A DNA stretch of 31,035 bases, taken from positions 1-31,035 of the forward strand of contig NZ_CAMIHH010000028.1 of the NCBI RefSeq assembly GCF_946220915.1. The letters are read 5' to 3'. The notes beneath the pieces are model-generated. The model was not told where the DNA came from. It ran no database searches and saw only the letters and a program-made list of their open reading frames with translations. This document shows, one piece after another, positions 1-7,168 of the stretch. Numbering within the stretch: position 1 is the first letter of the stretch; each line of letters starts with the position of its first letter. The DNA comes from an uncultured Flavobacterium sp. (GTDB lineage Bacteria; Bacteroidota; Bacteroidia; Flavobacteriales; Flavobacteriaceae). Position numbers and translations under genes: made by a program.

Positions 1-28
1 ACCTAAGTCCTAAATAAATACCCGGGTT

Positions 29-58
29 TTGGCATTTATGGATAAAAAACTATATTTG
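29..58 (+). promoter_or_regulatory. Bacteroidota-type promoter of the Bax-inhibitor gene
   Basis: TTG at 29-31, a 19-base spacer, then TATATTTG at 51-58. This matches the Bacteroidota housekeeping consensus TTG-N19-TAnnTTTG. Transcription would start near 64-66, giving a 5' leader of only about 10 bases before the ATG at 76. The same element and spacing recur upstream of 14987 and 29406, which supports all three. Confidence 0.75.
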
Positions 59-75
59 GATAAATTTATACAACT

Positions 76-849
76 ATGAAATCAAGCAATCCATTTTTTA
101 ACAACAAGTCATATTCGCCAACTTCAGGCGCTTATGGTGCAGAACAGGAAGTTTATGCCATACAGGGCGAGGCCATGACCGTAAAAAGCACCATCAATAA
201 ATCCATGTTCCTTTTTGCGCTATTGGTAACAAGCGCATTTTTTAGCGGCTACCTCATGCTGTTCCAGGGTATAAACCCATACGCACTTATACTTGGCGGC
301 GGTATTACCGGATTTATACTTGTGCTTGTTGCAGGCTTCAAACCCAATTACTCGGGTGTACTCGCACCAGCCTACGCGGTTTTTAAAGGCCTTTTTGTAG
401 GCGCGATTTCACTTATACTGGAAGTAATGTACCCGGGCGTAGTCATTAAGGCTGTAGGCGGTACAATGGTAACCTTCATGGTATGTTTCCTGCTCTACAG
501 GTTTGGCATCGTAAAAGTAACCGAACAATTCAGGTCGGTCGTTGTGGCCTCGGTACTGGCCATTGGTACCTACTACCTTATTTCATGGATCATTTCGCTT
601 TTCGGCGGCTCGCTGCTGGTGGGGCATTCTTACCAGGACACTTCGCTCATGAGCATCGGCATAAGCATCTTCATAATCGTGGTAGCAGCACTTACCTTAT
701 TCCTTGATTTCGACATGATCGAACAAGGCGCACAACGAAAGCTGCCTAAATACATGGAGTGGTTTGGTGCAATGGGACTAATGGTCACACTGGTGTGGCT
801 TTACATGGAATTCCTTAAGCTATTCGCAAAAATATCAGGAAGAGATTAA
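76..849 (+). CDS. Bax inhibitor-1/YccA family membrane protein
   Basis: A 257-residue polytopic inner-membrane protein of the Bax1-I/TMBIM (YccA) family. After a roughly 40-residue polar N-terminus the chain has about seven hydrophobic segments. The family signature is the acidic stretch LFLDFDMIEQGA near residues 208-219, which follows the sixth segment; the aspartates there belong to the pH/calcium-sensing region in structurally studied relatives. In bacteria these proteins are linked to stress tolerance, FtsH/HflKC quality control (YccA) or calcium leak; which applies here is unknown. The ATG at 76 is preceded by a strong promoter with a short leader, and no longer reading is needed. The gene is monocistronic: it ends at a terminator and faces dinB. 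Family call is firm, physiological role is not. Confidence 0.9.
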   Translation: MKSSNPFFNNKSYSPTSGAYGAEQEVYAIQGEAMTVKSTINKSMFLFALLVTSAFFSGYLMLFQGINPYALILGGGITGFILVLVAGFKPNYSGVLAPAYAVFKGLFVGAISLILEVMYPGVVIKAVGGTMVTFMVCFLLYRFGIVKVTEQFRSVVVASVLAIGTYYLISWIISLFGGSLLVGHSYQDTSLMSIGISIFIIVVAALTLFLDFDMIEQGAQRKLPKYMEWFGAMGLMVTLVWLYMEFLKLFAKISGRD

Positions 850-892
850 ATTTTCGTCGGAGTCCGGAAGTTGGATGTCCGTGTCAATATAC

Positions 893-920
893 AAAGCTAT
901 CCGGGAGGATGGCTTTTTTT
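893..920 (+). terminator. Rho-independent terminator after the Bax-inhibitor gene
   Basis: A 10-bp stem (893-902 with 907-916, one G:U pair) closes a GGGA loop and runs into a T tract ending at 920. It lies 44 bases after the stop at 849, between convergent genes. Confidence 0.75.
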
Positions 921-952
921 ATGTATTAAATAACTTCCAACTTCAGGCAAAA

Positions 953-2056
953 CTAAAAATCAAACTTCAATTGCACTGCCACAGCTTTTGCAGGCTTACC
1001 GGTTTCGGTTTCGGTATTAAGGTTGGATAGCGATATGCCCAGCAGCCGCACCGAATCCTTTGGCTTTTCCTGGTACAGCAGCTCTTTGACCGTTTCAAGG
1101 ATCAGGCTTTTATCAGATATGAAATAAGGCAGTGTCTTGCTGCGTGTCTGTACGGTAAAGTCGGAATATTTTATCTTGAGGGTAACTGTTTTCCCTGCCA
1201 TCTTTTTTTTCCCAAGGCGGCGGTCAAGCTCATTGGCAATGTCGCTTAGCTTTTCTTCCATGAATACTTCCGACACCAGGTTCTCAAAGAAAGTGTGCTC
1301 TGTACCTACCGACTTGGCTATACGGTTCGATTTTACCTCGCTGTTGTGGATGCCCCGCACAACGTAATAGTAATAGCTGCCCGACTTGCCGAAATGTTCC
1401 GCAAGGTATTCCTCTGATTTTTCCTTGAGGTCTTTCCCCGTAAAAATGCCCAACTGGTACATTTTCTCTTCCGTCACTTTCCCTACGCCGTAAAATTTCC
1501 CGATGGGCAGGTTCTCCAGAAAATCTGCTACCTCATCGAGGTTTACCGTCTTTTGGCCGTTGGGTTTGTTGTAATCGCTGGCAACCTTGGCAATGAATTT
1601 ATTGATGGAAATGCCTGCCGATGCCGTAAGCCCCGTCACCTCTAAAATCCTGCTTCGTATTTCGGCGGCGATTAGTGTAGCGCTGGGATTGCCCTTTTTG
1701 TTTTGGGTAACGTCGAGGTAGGCTTCGTCCAATGACAATGGTTCCACCTTATCGGTGTATTCATGGAAAATTTCGCGTATGCGACGGGAAATTTCAGTGT
1801 ACCGCTCAAACCTTGGTTTGACGAATATGAGGTGCGGGCATTTCTTCCTGGCCAAAAAGCCGCTCATGGCGCTACGCACGCCAAACTTGCGCGCCTCATA
1901 GCTTGCCGCTGCAACCACTCCCCTGCTCGAACCCCCACCTACGGCAATGGCCTTTCCGCGCAGTTCGGGATTATCAAGCATCTCAACCGACGCGTAAAAT
2001 GCATCCATGTCTACGTGGATTATCTTGCGTTGGCGTATTTCGGGTAGCTCAGTCAC
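953..2056 (-). CDS. dinB: DNA polymerase IV (Y-family translesion polymerase)
   Basis: A 367-residue Y-family polymerase (E. coli DinB has 351), which bypasses damaged template bases with low fidelity. The palm begins with HVDMDAFYASVE; Asp16 is the first metal ligand and F20 the likely steric gate. The second catalytic motif SLDEAYLDVT supplies D110 and E111. Helix-hairpin-helix and little-finger regions follow. The last residues, QLKFDF, fit a beta-clamp binding peptide. The start is GTG at 2056; an in-frame TAG lies seven codons upstream, and the next Met (residue 17) would destroy the active site, so GTG is the only sensible start. No lexA, imuB or dnaE2 is adjacent, so no SOS cassette is visible. 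Confidence 0.95.
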   Translation of the reverse strand: MTELPEIRQRKIIHVDMDAFYASVEMLDNPELRGKAIAVGGGSSRGVVAAASYEARKFGVRSAMSGFLARKKCPHLIFVKPRFERYTEISRRIREIFHEYTDKVEPLSLDEAYLDVTQNKKGNPSATLIAAEIRSRILEVTGLTASAGISINKFIAKVASDYNKPNGQKTVNLDEVADFLENLPIGKFYGVGKVTEEKMYQLGIFTGKDLKEKSEEYLAEHFGKSGSYYYYVVRGIHNSEVKSNRIAKSVGTEHTFFENLVSEVFMEEKLSDIANELDRRLGKKKMAGKTVTLKIKYSDFTVQTRSKTLPYFISDKSLILETVKELLYQEKPKDSVRLLGISLSNLNTETETGKPAKAVAVQLKFDF

Positions 2057-2058
2057 AG

Positions 2059-2087
2059 TCGCAGTTTTCAGTCGCTATCGCAGTTTT
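2059..2087. repeat. Short imperfect direct repeat at the dinB 5' end
   Basis: The 10-mer TCGCAGTTTT occurs at 2059-2068 and 2078-2087, a 19-base period, with further CAGTC/CAGTCG fragments between 2050 and 2075. It begins three bases upstream of the dinB GTG codon, so it would lie in the untranslated leader. Looks like low-complexity expansion rather than an operator. Confidence 0.4.
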
Positions 2088-2110
2088 GTGCGATGCCTGG
2101 GAATAATTAT

Positions 2111-2143
2111 CAAAATTACGGAAAAGCATCTATATTACCTCAA
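2111..2143 (-). promoter_or_regulatory. Probable dinB promoter
   Basis: On the minus strand TAATTTTG (2111-2118) matches the -7 box TAnnTTTG exactly. A TTG lies 22 bases upstream (2141-2143), at the wide end of accepted spacing. It would give a leader of about 45-50 bases containing the short repeat. No LexA-like palindrome was seen. Confidence 0.45.
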
Positions 2144-2182
2144 TAACCAAAACTGCAGCTGTGACGGGAAACTGCTATCAGG

Positions 2183-4216
2183 TCACTTTCTGAAAGCAGG
2201 GAAAAAGAACGAACCGGGCTTGCGCCTGAAGTGCCTCCAGATGGATTTGGAAATGGGGCCCAGCTCGGAAAGCGGGATATTACGGGAACGGAAAGCCAGC
2301 CCCAGCGAAAGCCCAAAACTCACCAGGAAGTTCATCATGCCAATAATGCCGATGCCGACGATTGCCCAAACCAACAGATCGGTGGAGACATTCCAGTTGG
2401 CGCCATACAGCCCGAGCGCCAGGTTGCCAGTAGCAAAAGTAATGTGGCGCACATCAATGTCGAGCCCAAGGAATATACCTATTGAAGCCGTCGTGCCCAT
2501 AAAAACCCCAAACCAAAAATTGGACACTATGCCTGCCCATTTTTTCTCGTAAATGCCTGCCAGCTTTTTTGTCTTTACGCGGCCAAGGCTTTTCTTGAGC
2601 AGTGGATGCTCCTGTATGCGGTAATATACATGCTCGTGCTTGTCGCGGTTGGCCACACTGCCCGCAATGATACCCGAAAGGAACAGGTAAATGCCCGCAA
2701 TCCCGGCATGAAGTGCCGCAAGCGAATGGATGGGGCTTTGGTCGGTAACCAGGCGGTACCACTTTGTAAGGGCCAGGTTATAATGAAAAATAAGGTCAAT
2801 GAGCCACACACACAACAGCGCCATGCCAAACGTTGCAAAAACATTGCCCACAAAGGCAATGAACTGCGACCGGAAAACCCGGGCAAAGAATTCGGCAAAG
2901 GCACGGTGCTTTTCGTCCTCATCCACCTGGCTGTTCCTGCGGCCGCTCTCTAATGCCCTTACCAATGCCGATGCAGTCATGGCAGGCTGCTTGGTTGCCA
3001 GGGTAAAACCAAGTACATATATGGCGATGAAGCCTAATGAGTAGTTGAGGCTGTAAAAAAAAGCATGGCCAAAGGCGCTCGTATCCATCTTGGAAAGGAA
3101 AGCCTTGATGATGCATAATATGCCTACGACAATGCCGCCTCCGGCCGATGCCCAAAACATCCGGAGATACCCCCGGCGGTCTTTTGTAATGTAGTGTTCA
3201 CCAGTATCTGCCGTGTGCTGGGTGACTTCGTATGAAATGAGCTGGGTGCTCTCGTTTATGAGCTTACGCACATTGGTCTTGTCACAGTTATAGGCAATGA
3301 TGTTAAGCGCCAGCACAATGGTATCATGGGTGGTTTCACGATCCTTTTCGATGGCCAGCAGCGGCAGCAGCACGCCCAGCCTGTCGAGCTGCTGCCGGAT
3401 ACGCAGGAGGCTTTGGTTGACGCGTATCGATATCCCGTATTTTTCACTGTTGCGAAAGGCCGCCTTCACATAATCCTCGCACTGGTGGTGCAGCACAAGC
3501 ATCTGGCGGTAGCCTATATCGTCAGGGGAAACATAGTTGCGGTTTTCTTCGAACAACTTTGCGGTAAGCAGCGCAAACTCCCTTTGGATGGCAAGAAACG
3601 GGCTTTCAAAACCTTCATATTCTGGCACCATTTGTATTACCTTGCTTTCCAGGGCCCTCCCGGTAATGCGGTGTATAAGCACTTCCATGGCATACAGCAA
3701 CTCTGTAAGGGGGCTCTTGGCTTCGCCGGATGCATAAAGGGAGCGAAACTTCATCAGGGTAAAAAACTCCTCCAGCTCGTCGTAGGCTATTGTATTAATC
3801 CACGCAGGATCGGTCTTTTGGTAAAACACCTGGTTGAGCACATATTCGAGGGTGTCCTTTTGAGGCTGGTCGGGTATCAGCTTGGCAAAAAGCCGTTTCC
3901 AGACTTCGGAGAAAAAGACCGCATCGGCAAGTATACCCGCATCGGTAAGGATCATGCTGAATTTCTTGTCCTTAAGTATTCCTTTAAGGTATAGCGAAAG
4001 CCCGGTACAGTAACGTGGGTTGTTACGCAACAGTTCCAAAAGGCTGCCAATGCTCACATTGCCCGACTTTTTCAGGTTATTTGGGCGGAATAACTCGACA
4101 AGCTCCACAAGCAGGTCTACCTCATCAGCCTTGTATTCCCAAAGGCTGTTTTCATCAAAATTCAGCTTAAAGAATTCTCCTATGGTTATGTTGGGCCTGG
4201 TCCGTCTGAATTTCAT
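2183..4216 (-). CDS. Gcr/COG4389 family membrane protein (annotated as 'site-specific recombinase')
   Basis: A 677-residue protein of the family often labelled 'site-specific recombinase Gcr' after a Neisseria gene. The first 340 residues are soluble and helical. The rest carries about six or seven hydrophobic segments (roughly 351-375, 385-408, 452-477, 500-523, 562-586, 590-605, 613-643). There is a basic-acidic loop near 424-450. I see no tyrosine-recombinase RHRY set, serine-recombinase motif or other DNA-cutting site, so the recombinase name is unsupported by the sequence; it behaves like an integral inner-membrane protein of unknown role. The ATG at 4216 is used; the gene is divergent from the CYTH gene and is followed by dinB on the same strand with a 126-base gap holding a dinB promoter, so the two are probably not co-transcribed. 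Confidence 0.75.
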   Translation of the reverse strand: MKFRRTRPNITIGEFFKLNFDENSLWEYKADEVDLLVELVELFRPNNLKKSGNVSIGSLLELLRNNPRYCTGLSLYLKGILKDKKFSMILTDAGILADAVFFSEVWKRLFAKLIPDQPQKDTLEYVLNQVFYQKTDPAWINTIAYDELEEFFTLMKFRSLYASGEAKSPLTELLYAMEVLIHRITGRALESKVIQMVPEYEGFESPFLAIQREFALLTAKLFEENRNYVSPDDIGYRQMLVLHHQCEDYVKAAFRNSEKYGISIRVNQSLLRIRQQLDRLGVLLPLLAIEKDRETTHDTIVLALNIIAYNCDKTNVRKLINESTQLISYEVTQHTADTGEHYITKDRRGYLRMFWASAGGGIVVGILCIIKAFLSKMDTSAFGHAFFYSLNYSLGFIAIYVLGFTLATKQPAMTASALVRALESGRRNSQVDEDEKHRAFAEFFARVFRSQFIAFVGNVFATFGMALLCVWLIDLIFHYNLALTKWYRLVTDQSPIHSLAALHAGIAGIYLFLSGIIAGSVANRDKHEHVYYRIQEHPLLKKSLGRVKTKKLAGIYEKKWAGIVSNFWFGVFMGTTASIGIFLGLDIDVRHITFATGNLALGLYGANWNVSTDLLVWAIVGIGIIGMMNFLVSFGLSLGLAFRSRNIPLSELGPISKSIWRHFRRKPGSFFFPAFRK

Positions 4217-4358
4217 CTAAAAAAATGGGTTAGAACGTAAATTTACAAATCATTGCCCATACAATGCACTCCCGGTTGCCATTTTATATAAATGTTAAGG
4301 AAGTAAAAGGCATGTTTGCCCATATTTTCATACCTTGCCAGTACAATTTTACCCTATC

Positions 4359-4832
4359 ATGACCGAAACCGAACGCAAGTTTATGGTGCTCTCCGATGCT
4401 TACAGGCAGGATGCGCATACGCAAAAACGCATTACACAGGGCTATCTCAACTCACACCCTGAGCGCACGGTACGCATACGCATTAAGGGCGATGCGGGCT
4501 ACCTTACCATTAAGGGAAAAAGCAATGATGCCGGAACCAGCCGCATGGAATGGGAAAAAGAAATTTCTCTCACGGATGCCGAACAGCTTTTACCGTTGTG
4601 CGAAAACGGCAGCATTGACAAAATGCGCTACGAAGTAAAATCCGGCAACCATATTTTTGAAATAGACGAATTTTTTGGCGAGAATGAAGGGCTGGTAATT
4701 GCTGAAGTAGAGCTGGCCGATGAAAATGAAGCTTTTGAAAAGCCGCACTGGCTGGGAATTGAAGTAACGGGCGATGAGCGCTACTACAATGCCTACCTGA
4801 GCAACTACCCTTTCAATACATGGAAGAAATAA
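4359..4832 (+). CDS. CYTH domain protein (probable triphosphate-tunnel phosphatase)
   Basis: A 157-residue single-domain CYTH (triphosphate tunnel metalloenzyme) protein. The defining ExExK motif is at the very N-terminus (E3, E5, K7 in TETERKF). Alternating charged beta strands follow: RTVRIRI, YLTIKGK, RMEWEKEI, DKMRYEV, HIFEIDEF and LVIAEVEL, the usual tunnel wall. Bacterial stand-alone members hydrolyse tripolyphosphate or similar triphosphates with a divalent metal; adenylate cyclase activity is known for some relatives but not implied here. I chose ATG 4359 over a TTG at 4335 because the ExExK motif normally starts the protein. Its last 13 bases overlap ypdA, so the two are translationally coupled. 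Substrate is inferred. Confidence 0.85.
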   Translation: MTETERKFMVLSDAYRQDAHTQKRITQGYLNSHPERTVRIRIKGDAGYLTIKGKSNDAGTSRMEWEKEISLTDAEQLLPLCENGSIDKMRYEVKSGNHIFEIDEFFGENEGLVIAEVELADENEAFEKPHWLGIEVTGDERYYNAYLSNYPFNTWKK

Positions 4833-5800
4833 AACCATACGACCTCATTATAGTTGGTGGCGGGCCTATCGGCATGGCATGCGGCATAGCGGCACAGCGA
4901 AAGGGCCTCAACTACCTGATACTTGAAAAAGGCGCGCTGGTAAACAGCCTTTTCAATTACCCGCTGTACATGACATTCTTCTCTACTGCCGAACGGCTCG
5001 AGATTGGCGACATACCCTTCAGCTGCATAGCGCCAAAGCCCGGCAGGCAGGAGGCATTGGAATATTATCGCAACGTGCAGCGGCATTTCAATCTCAGCAT
5101 TAGCCTGTTTGAAGCCGTCACATCGGTTAATAAGCAGCCATCCGGGCAGTTCATCATCCATTCGTCAAAGGGCTCTTACAGCGCAAAAAATGTGGTTATA
5201 GCCACGGGGTTCTACGACATTCCCATTACCATCGATGTGCCGGGTGAAAACCTGCCACACGTGCGCCATTATTACAAAGAAGCCCATGAATATGCCTTTA
5301 AAAAAGTAATTGTGATCGGGGCAAACAATTCGTCGGTGGATGCCGCGCTGGAATGTTATCGCAAGGGTGCCGATGTTACGATGGTAATCCGCAAGGGCGA
5401 AATCAACCCGCGTGTAAAATACTGGGTAAAGCCGGATGTAGAGAACCGCATTGCCGAAGGGAGCATCAACGCATATTTTTATTCACGGGTTATTGAAATA
5501 CGCGGCAATGAAGCGGATATCTTTACACCAGGCGGCATTATAACACTGGAAGCCGATTTTGTACTGGCGCTTACCGGCTACCGCCCCGATATCGATTTTT
5601 TAAAGAAATGCGGTGTTGCCATAAGTGATGACCTGCTCTGTACGCCACAGTACGATCCGGAAACTATGCAAACCAATGTACCCGGCCTGTACCTTGCAGG
5701 TGTAGTGTGCGGCGGCATGGAAACACACAAATGGTTTATTGAGAATTCGCGCGTTCATGCTGAGATGATTGTAAGTAATATTGTAAAGACACACCCCTAA
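4820..5800 (+). CDS. ypdA: YpdA-type FAD/NADPH oxidoreductase (putative bacillithiol disulfide reductase)
   Basis: A 326-residue flavoprotein. The FAD-binding Rossmann motif GGGPIG sits at residues 13-18 and the NADPH-binding motif VIGANNSSVDAA near 165-176; ATGFYD and LALTGYRPD are further flavin-fold signatures. There is no CxxC redox pair, which separates it from thioredoxin reductase and fits YpdA/Bdr, which reduces bacillithiol disulfide with NADPH. That implies a bacillithiol-using organism, but the bsh biosynthesis genes are not in this window. The ATG at 4820 lies inside the end of the CYTH gene. The final codons and the TAA (5798-5800) fall inside a long inverted repeat, so the last few residues (KTHP) are written by the repeat. 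Confidence 0.85.
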   Translation: MEEIKPYDLIIVGGGPIGMACGIAAQRKGLNYLILEKGALVNSLFNYPLYMTFFSTAERLEIGDIPFSCIAPKPGRQEALEYYRNVQRHFNLSISLFEAVTSVNKQPSGQFIIHSSKGSYSAKNVVIATGFYDIPITIDVPGENLPHVRHYYKEAHEYAFKKVIVIGANNSSVDAALECYRKGADVTMVIRKGEINPRVKYWVKPDVENRIAEGSINAYFYSRVIEIRGNEADIFTPGGIITLEADFVLALTGYRPDIDFLKKCGVAISDDLLCTPQYDPETMQTNVPGLYLAGVVCGGMETHKWFIENSRVHAEMIVSNIVKTHP

Positions 5801-5911
5801 CCCCTCTCAAGAGGGGAATACTCGGATGTGCTCACTCAAAACCATAAAAACAAACTGTTTTATCCGAATGAGTGAAGCTGTTCCCCTCTTGAGAGGGGTT
5901 AGGGGTGTGTC
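5788..5911. repeat. Perfect 31-bp inverted repeat element with nested hairpins
   Basis: Arms 5788-5818 and 5881-5911 are exact reverse complements (31 of 31), separated by 62 bases. Each arm contains its own small hairpin, CCCCTC-TCAA-GAGGGG. The spacer holds degenerate inverted matches as well (ACTCGGAT near 5820 and ATCCGAATGAGT near 5863). It lies between the convergent ypdA and radical SAM genes and could stop transcription from both sides. Sequence GAGGGGARCAGCTTCACTC (minus strand, 5870-5888) recurs in the element at 29453-29608, so this is an interspersed family. Confidence 0.85.
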
Positions 5912-5944
5912 ATACTATATGTAACTTTTATAAGTATTATTCTT

Positions 5945-7003
5945 CTAAAACAACCTCAGCTGCTCTCCTTTTGTCCCGTCAAACAGATCCGTACGCAGGT
6001 GGAATATCTCATCTTTATCGTTCGAAAAATATTTTTGCCTGCCTACTTTAAATGTGGTGTGTATCATATCCGCAATATTACCCTCGCCCGTGCGGCGTTT
6101 AAAAACTTTTTTTTCGCCCAGTTTGCCGCCGTGCATCGATGCGATCTGGTGCAATACCTTGTCCTTCCTGTCGGGATAATGCTGCTCCAGCCATTCAATA
6201 AATACCGGCTCCACCGTATCATTCAGCCGCACCAGAGTATAGCCAAAGCTGCGTGCGCCTTTTTCGGCAATGGTTTTTAGCGTGGGTAATATTTCCATGC
6301 TGTTGAGCCCGGGGATGATGGGTGCTACCATGATGTGTACCGGAATCCCATTCTGCGTAAGCGTTTCTATTGCCTGCAATTTTGTATTTACGGATGATGT
6401 GCGCGGTTCGAGTACCCGGCGCAGTTCCTCATTGGTCGTGGGGATGCTCAGGGAAACCGTTACCAGGTTTTTTTCGGCCAATGGCACAAGAATATCAAGG
6501 TCGCGGGTCACGAGCGCATTCTTTGTAAGGATATTCACAGGATGGCGGTAGTCCAGGAAAATCTGCAATATCCGCCGTGTAATTTGCAGCTTGCGTTCGA
6601 TGGGCTGGTAGCAATCGGTATTTCCTGACAAGAGTATGGATTCCGGCTTATAACCGCGCTTTTTAAAAAATTGCTCCAATAGTTCCGGCGCATTTTTCTT
6701 AACCATTATCTTTCGCTCAAAATCGATGCCCGCGCTGTAGCCCCAATATTCATGTGTTGGCCGGGCAAAGCAGTAGGCACAACCGTGTTCACAGCCCTGG
6801 TAGGGATTCATGGAATAAGCCATAGAGAGGTCGGGGCTTTTTACCGGGTTTACAATGGTTTTCGGGAACACTTCAATTATTTCGGTTTTCGCTACCGCTT
6901 CGTCATAATCATCCTGGTAAATACTTGTTTCATACCTGTTCTTTATAAAATGATTGTGTACATTGCTAACTGCGCCCTGCCCTTTTATCTTATCCTGCTT
7001 CAT
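5945..7003 (-). CDS. Radical SAM protein, PA0069/SplB-like family
   Basis: A 352-residue radical S-adenosylmethionine enzyme. The iron-sulfur cluster motif CxxxCxxC is C71, C75, C78 in QGCEHGCAYCFARP. The flanking text MNPYQGCEHGC and RPTHEYWG is characteristic of the group named after PA0069 / Rv2578c, distantly related to spore photoproduct lyase; no member's substrate is firmly established to my knowledge. A partial TIM barrel follows, with LLSGNTDCYQPIE and NILTKNALVTRDLD as recognisable strands. ATG 7003 is preceded by an AGGAG-like sequence, unusual for this group of bacteria. It is a single gene between the inverted repeat element and the efflux-operon terminator. Function beyond radical chemistry is unknown. 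Confidence 0.85.
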   Translation of the reverse strand: MKQDKIKGQGAVSNVHNHFIKNRYETSIYQDDYDEAVAKTEIIEVFPKTIVNPVKSPDLSMAYSMNPYQGCEHGCAYCFARPTHEYWGYSAGIDFERKIMVKKNAPELLEQFFKKRGYKPESILLSGNTDCYQPIERKLQITRRILQIFLDYRHPVNILTKNALVTRDLDILVPLAEKNLVTVSLSIPTTNEELRRVLEPRTSSVNTKLQAIETLTQNGIPVHIMVAPIIPGLNSMEILPTLKTIAEKGARSFGYTLVRLNDTVEPVFIEWLEQHYPDRKDKVLHQIASMHGGKLGEKKVFKRRTGEGNIADMIHTTFKVGRQKYFSNDKDEIFHLRTDLFDGTKGEQLRLF

Positions 7004-7078
7004 GCTCCTTTTACTTTCGGTAAAGATAAAAAGTATATAAGATTATTTTCTTATTGCGCTTGTAAAATTATCAACAGT

Positions 7079-7112
7079 AAAAAACCGCCCGATACATTAC
7101 TGCAACGGGCGG
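7079..7112 (-). terminator. Terminator of the efflux operon
   Basis: Stem CCGCCCG / CGGGCGG (7085-7091 with 7106-7112), 14-base loop, then six T on the minus strand (7079-7084). It lies 57 bases past the stop of the outer-membrane factor gene. Confidence 0.85.
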
Positions 7113-7168
7113 CCCTACATAAAACAAACAATTAATCTAAAATAATCGGAAAGTTCCCAATTATGCTT

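Noticed and set aside
3326..3994. Plus-strand open frame of 222 codons opposite the Gcr-family gene
   Set aside because: Antisense shadow of a full-length coding gene with no promoter or recognisable domain.
2183..4216. Idea that the Gcr-family gene marks an integrative element or prophage
   Set aside because: No integrase motifs, attachment-site repeats, tRNA or phage genes nearby; neighbours are core genes.
4335..4358. TTG start 24 bases upstream for the CYTH gene
   Set aside because: Would add eight residues before the ExExK motif that normally opens this domain; ATG 4359 is more plausible.
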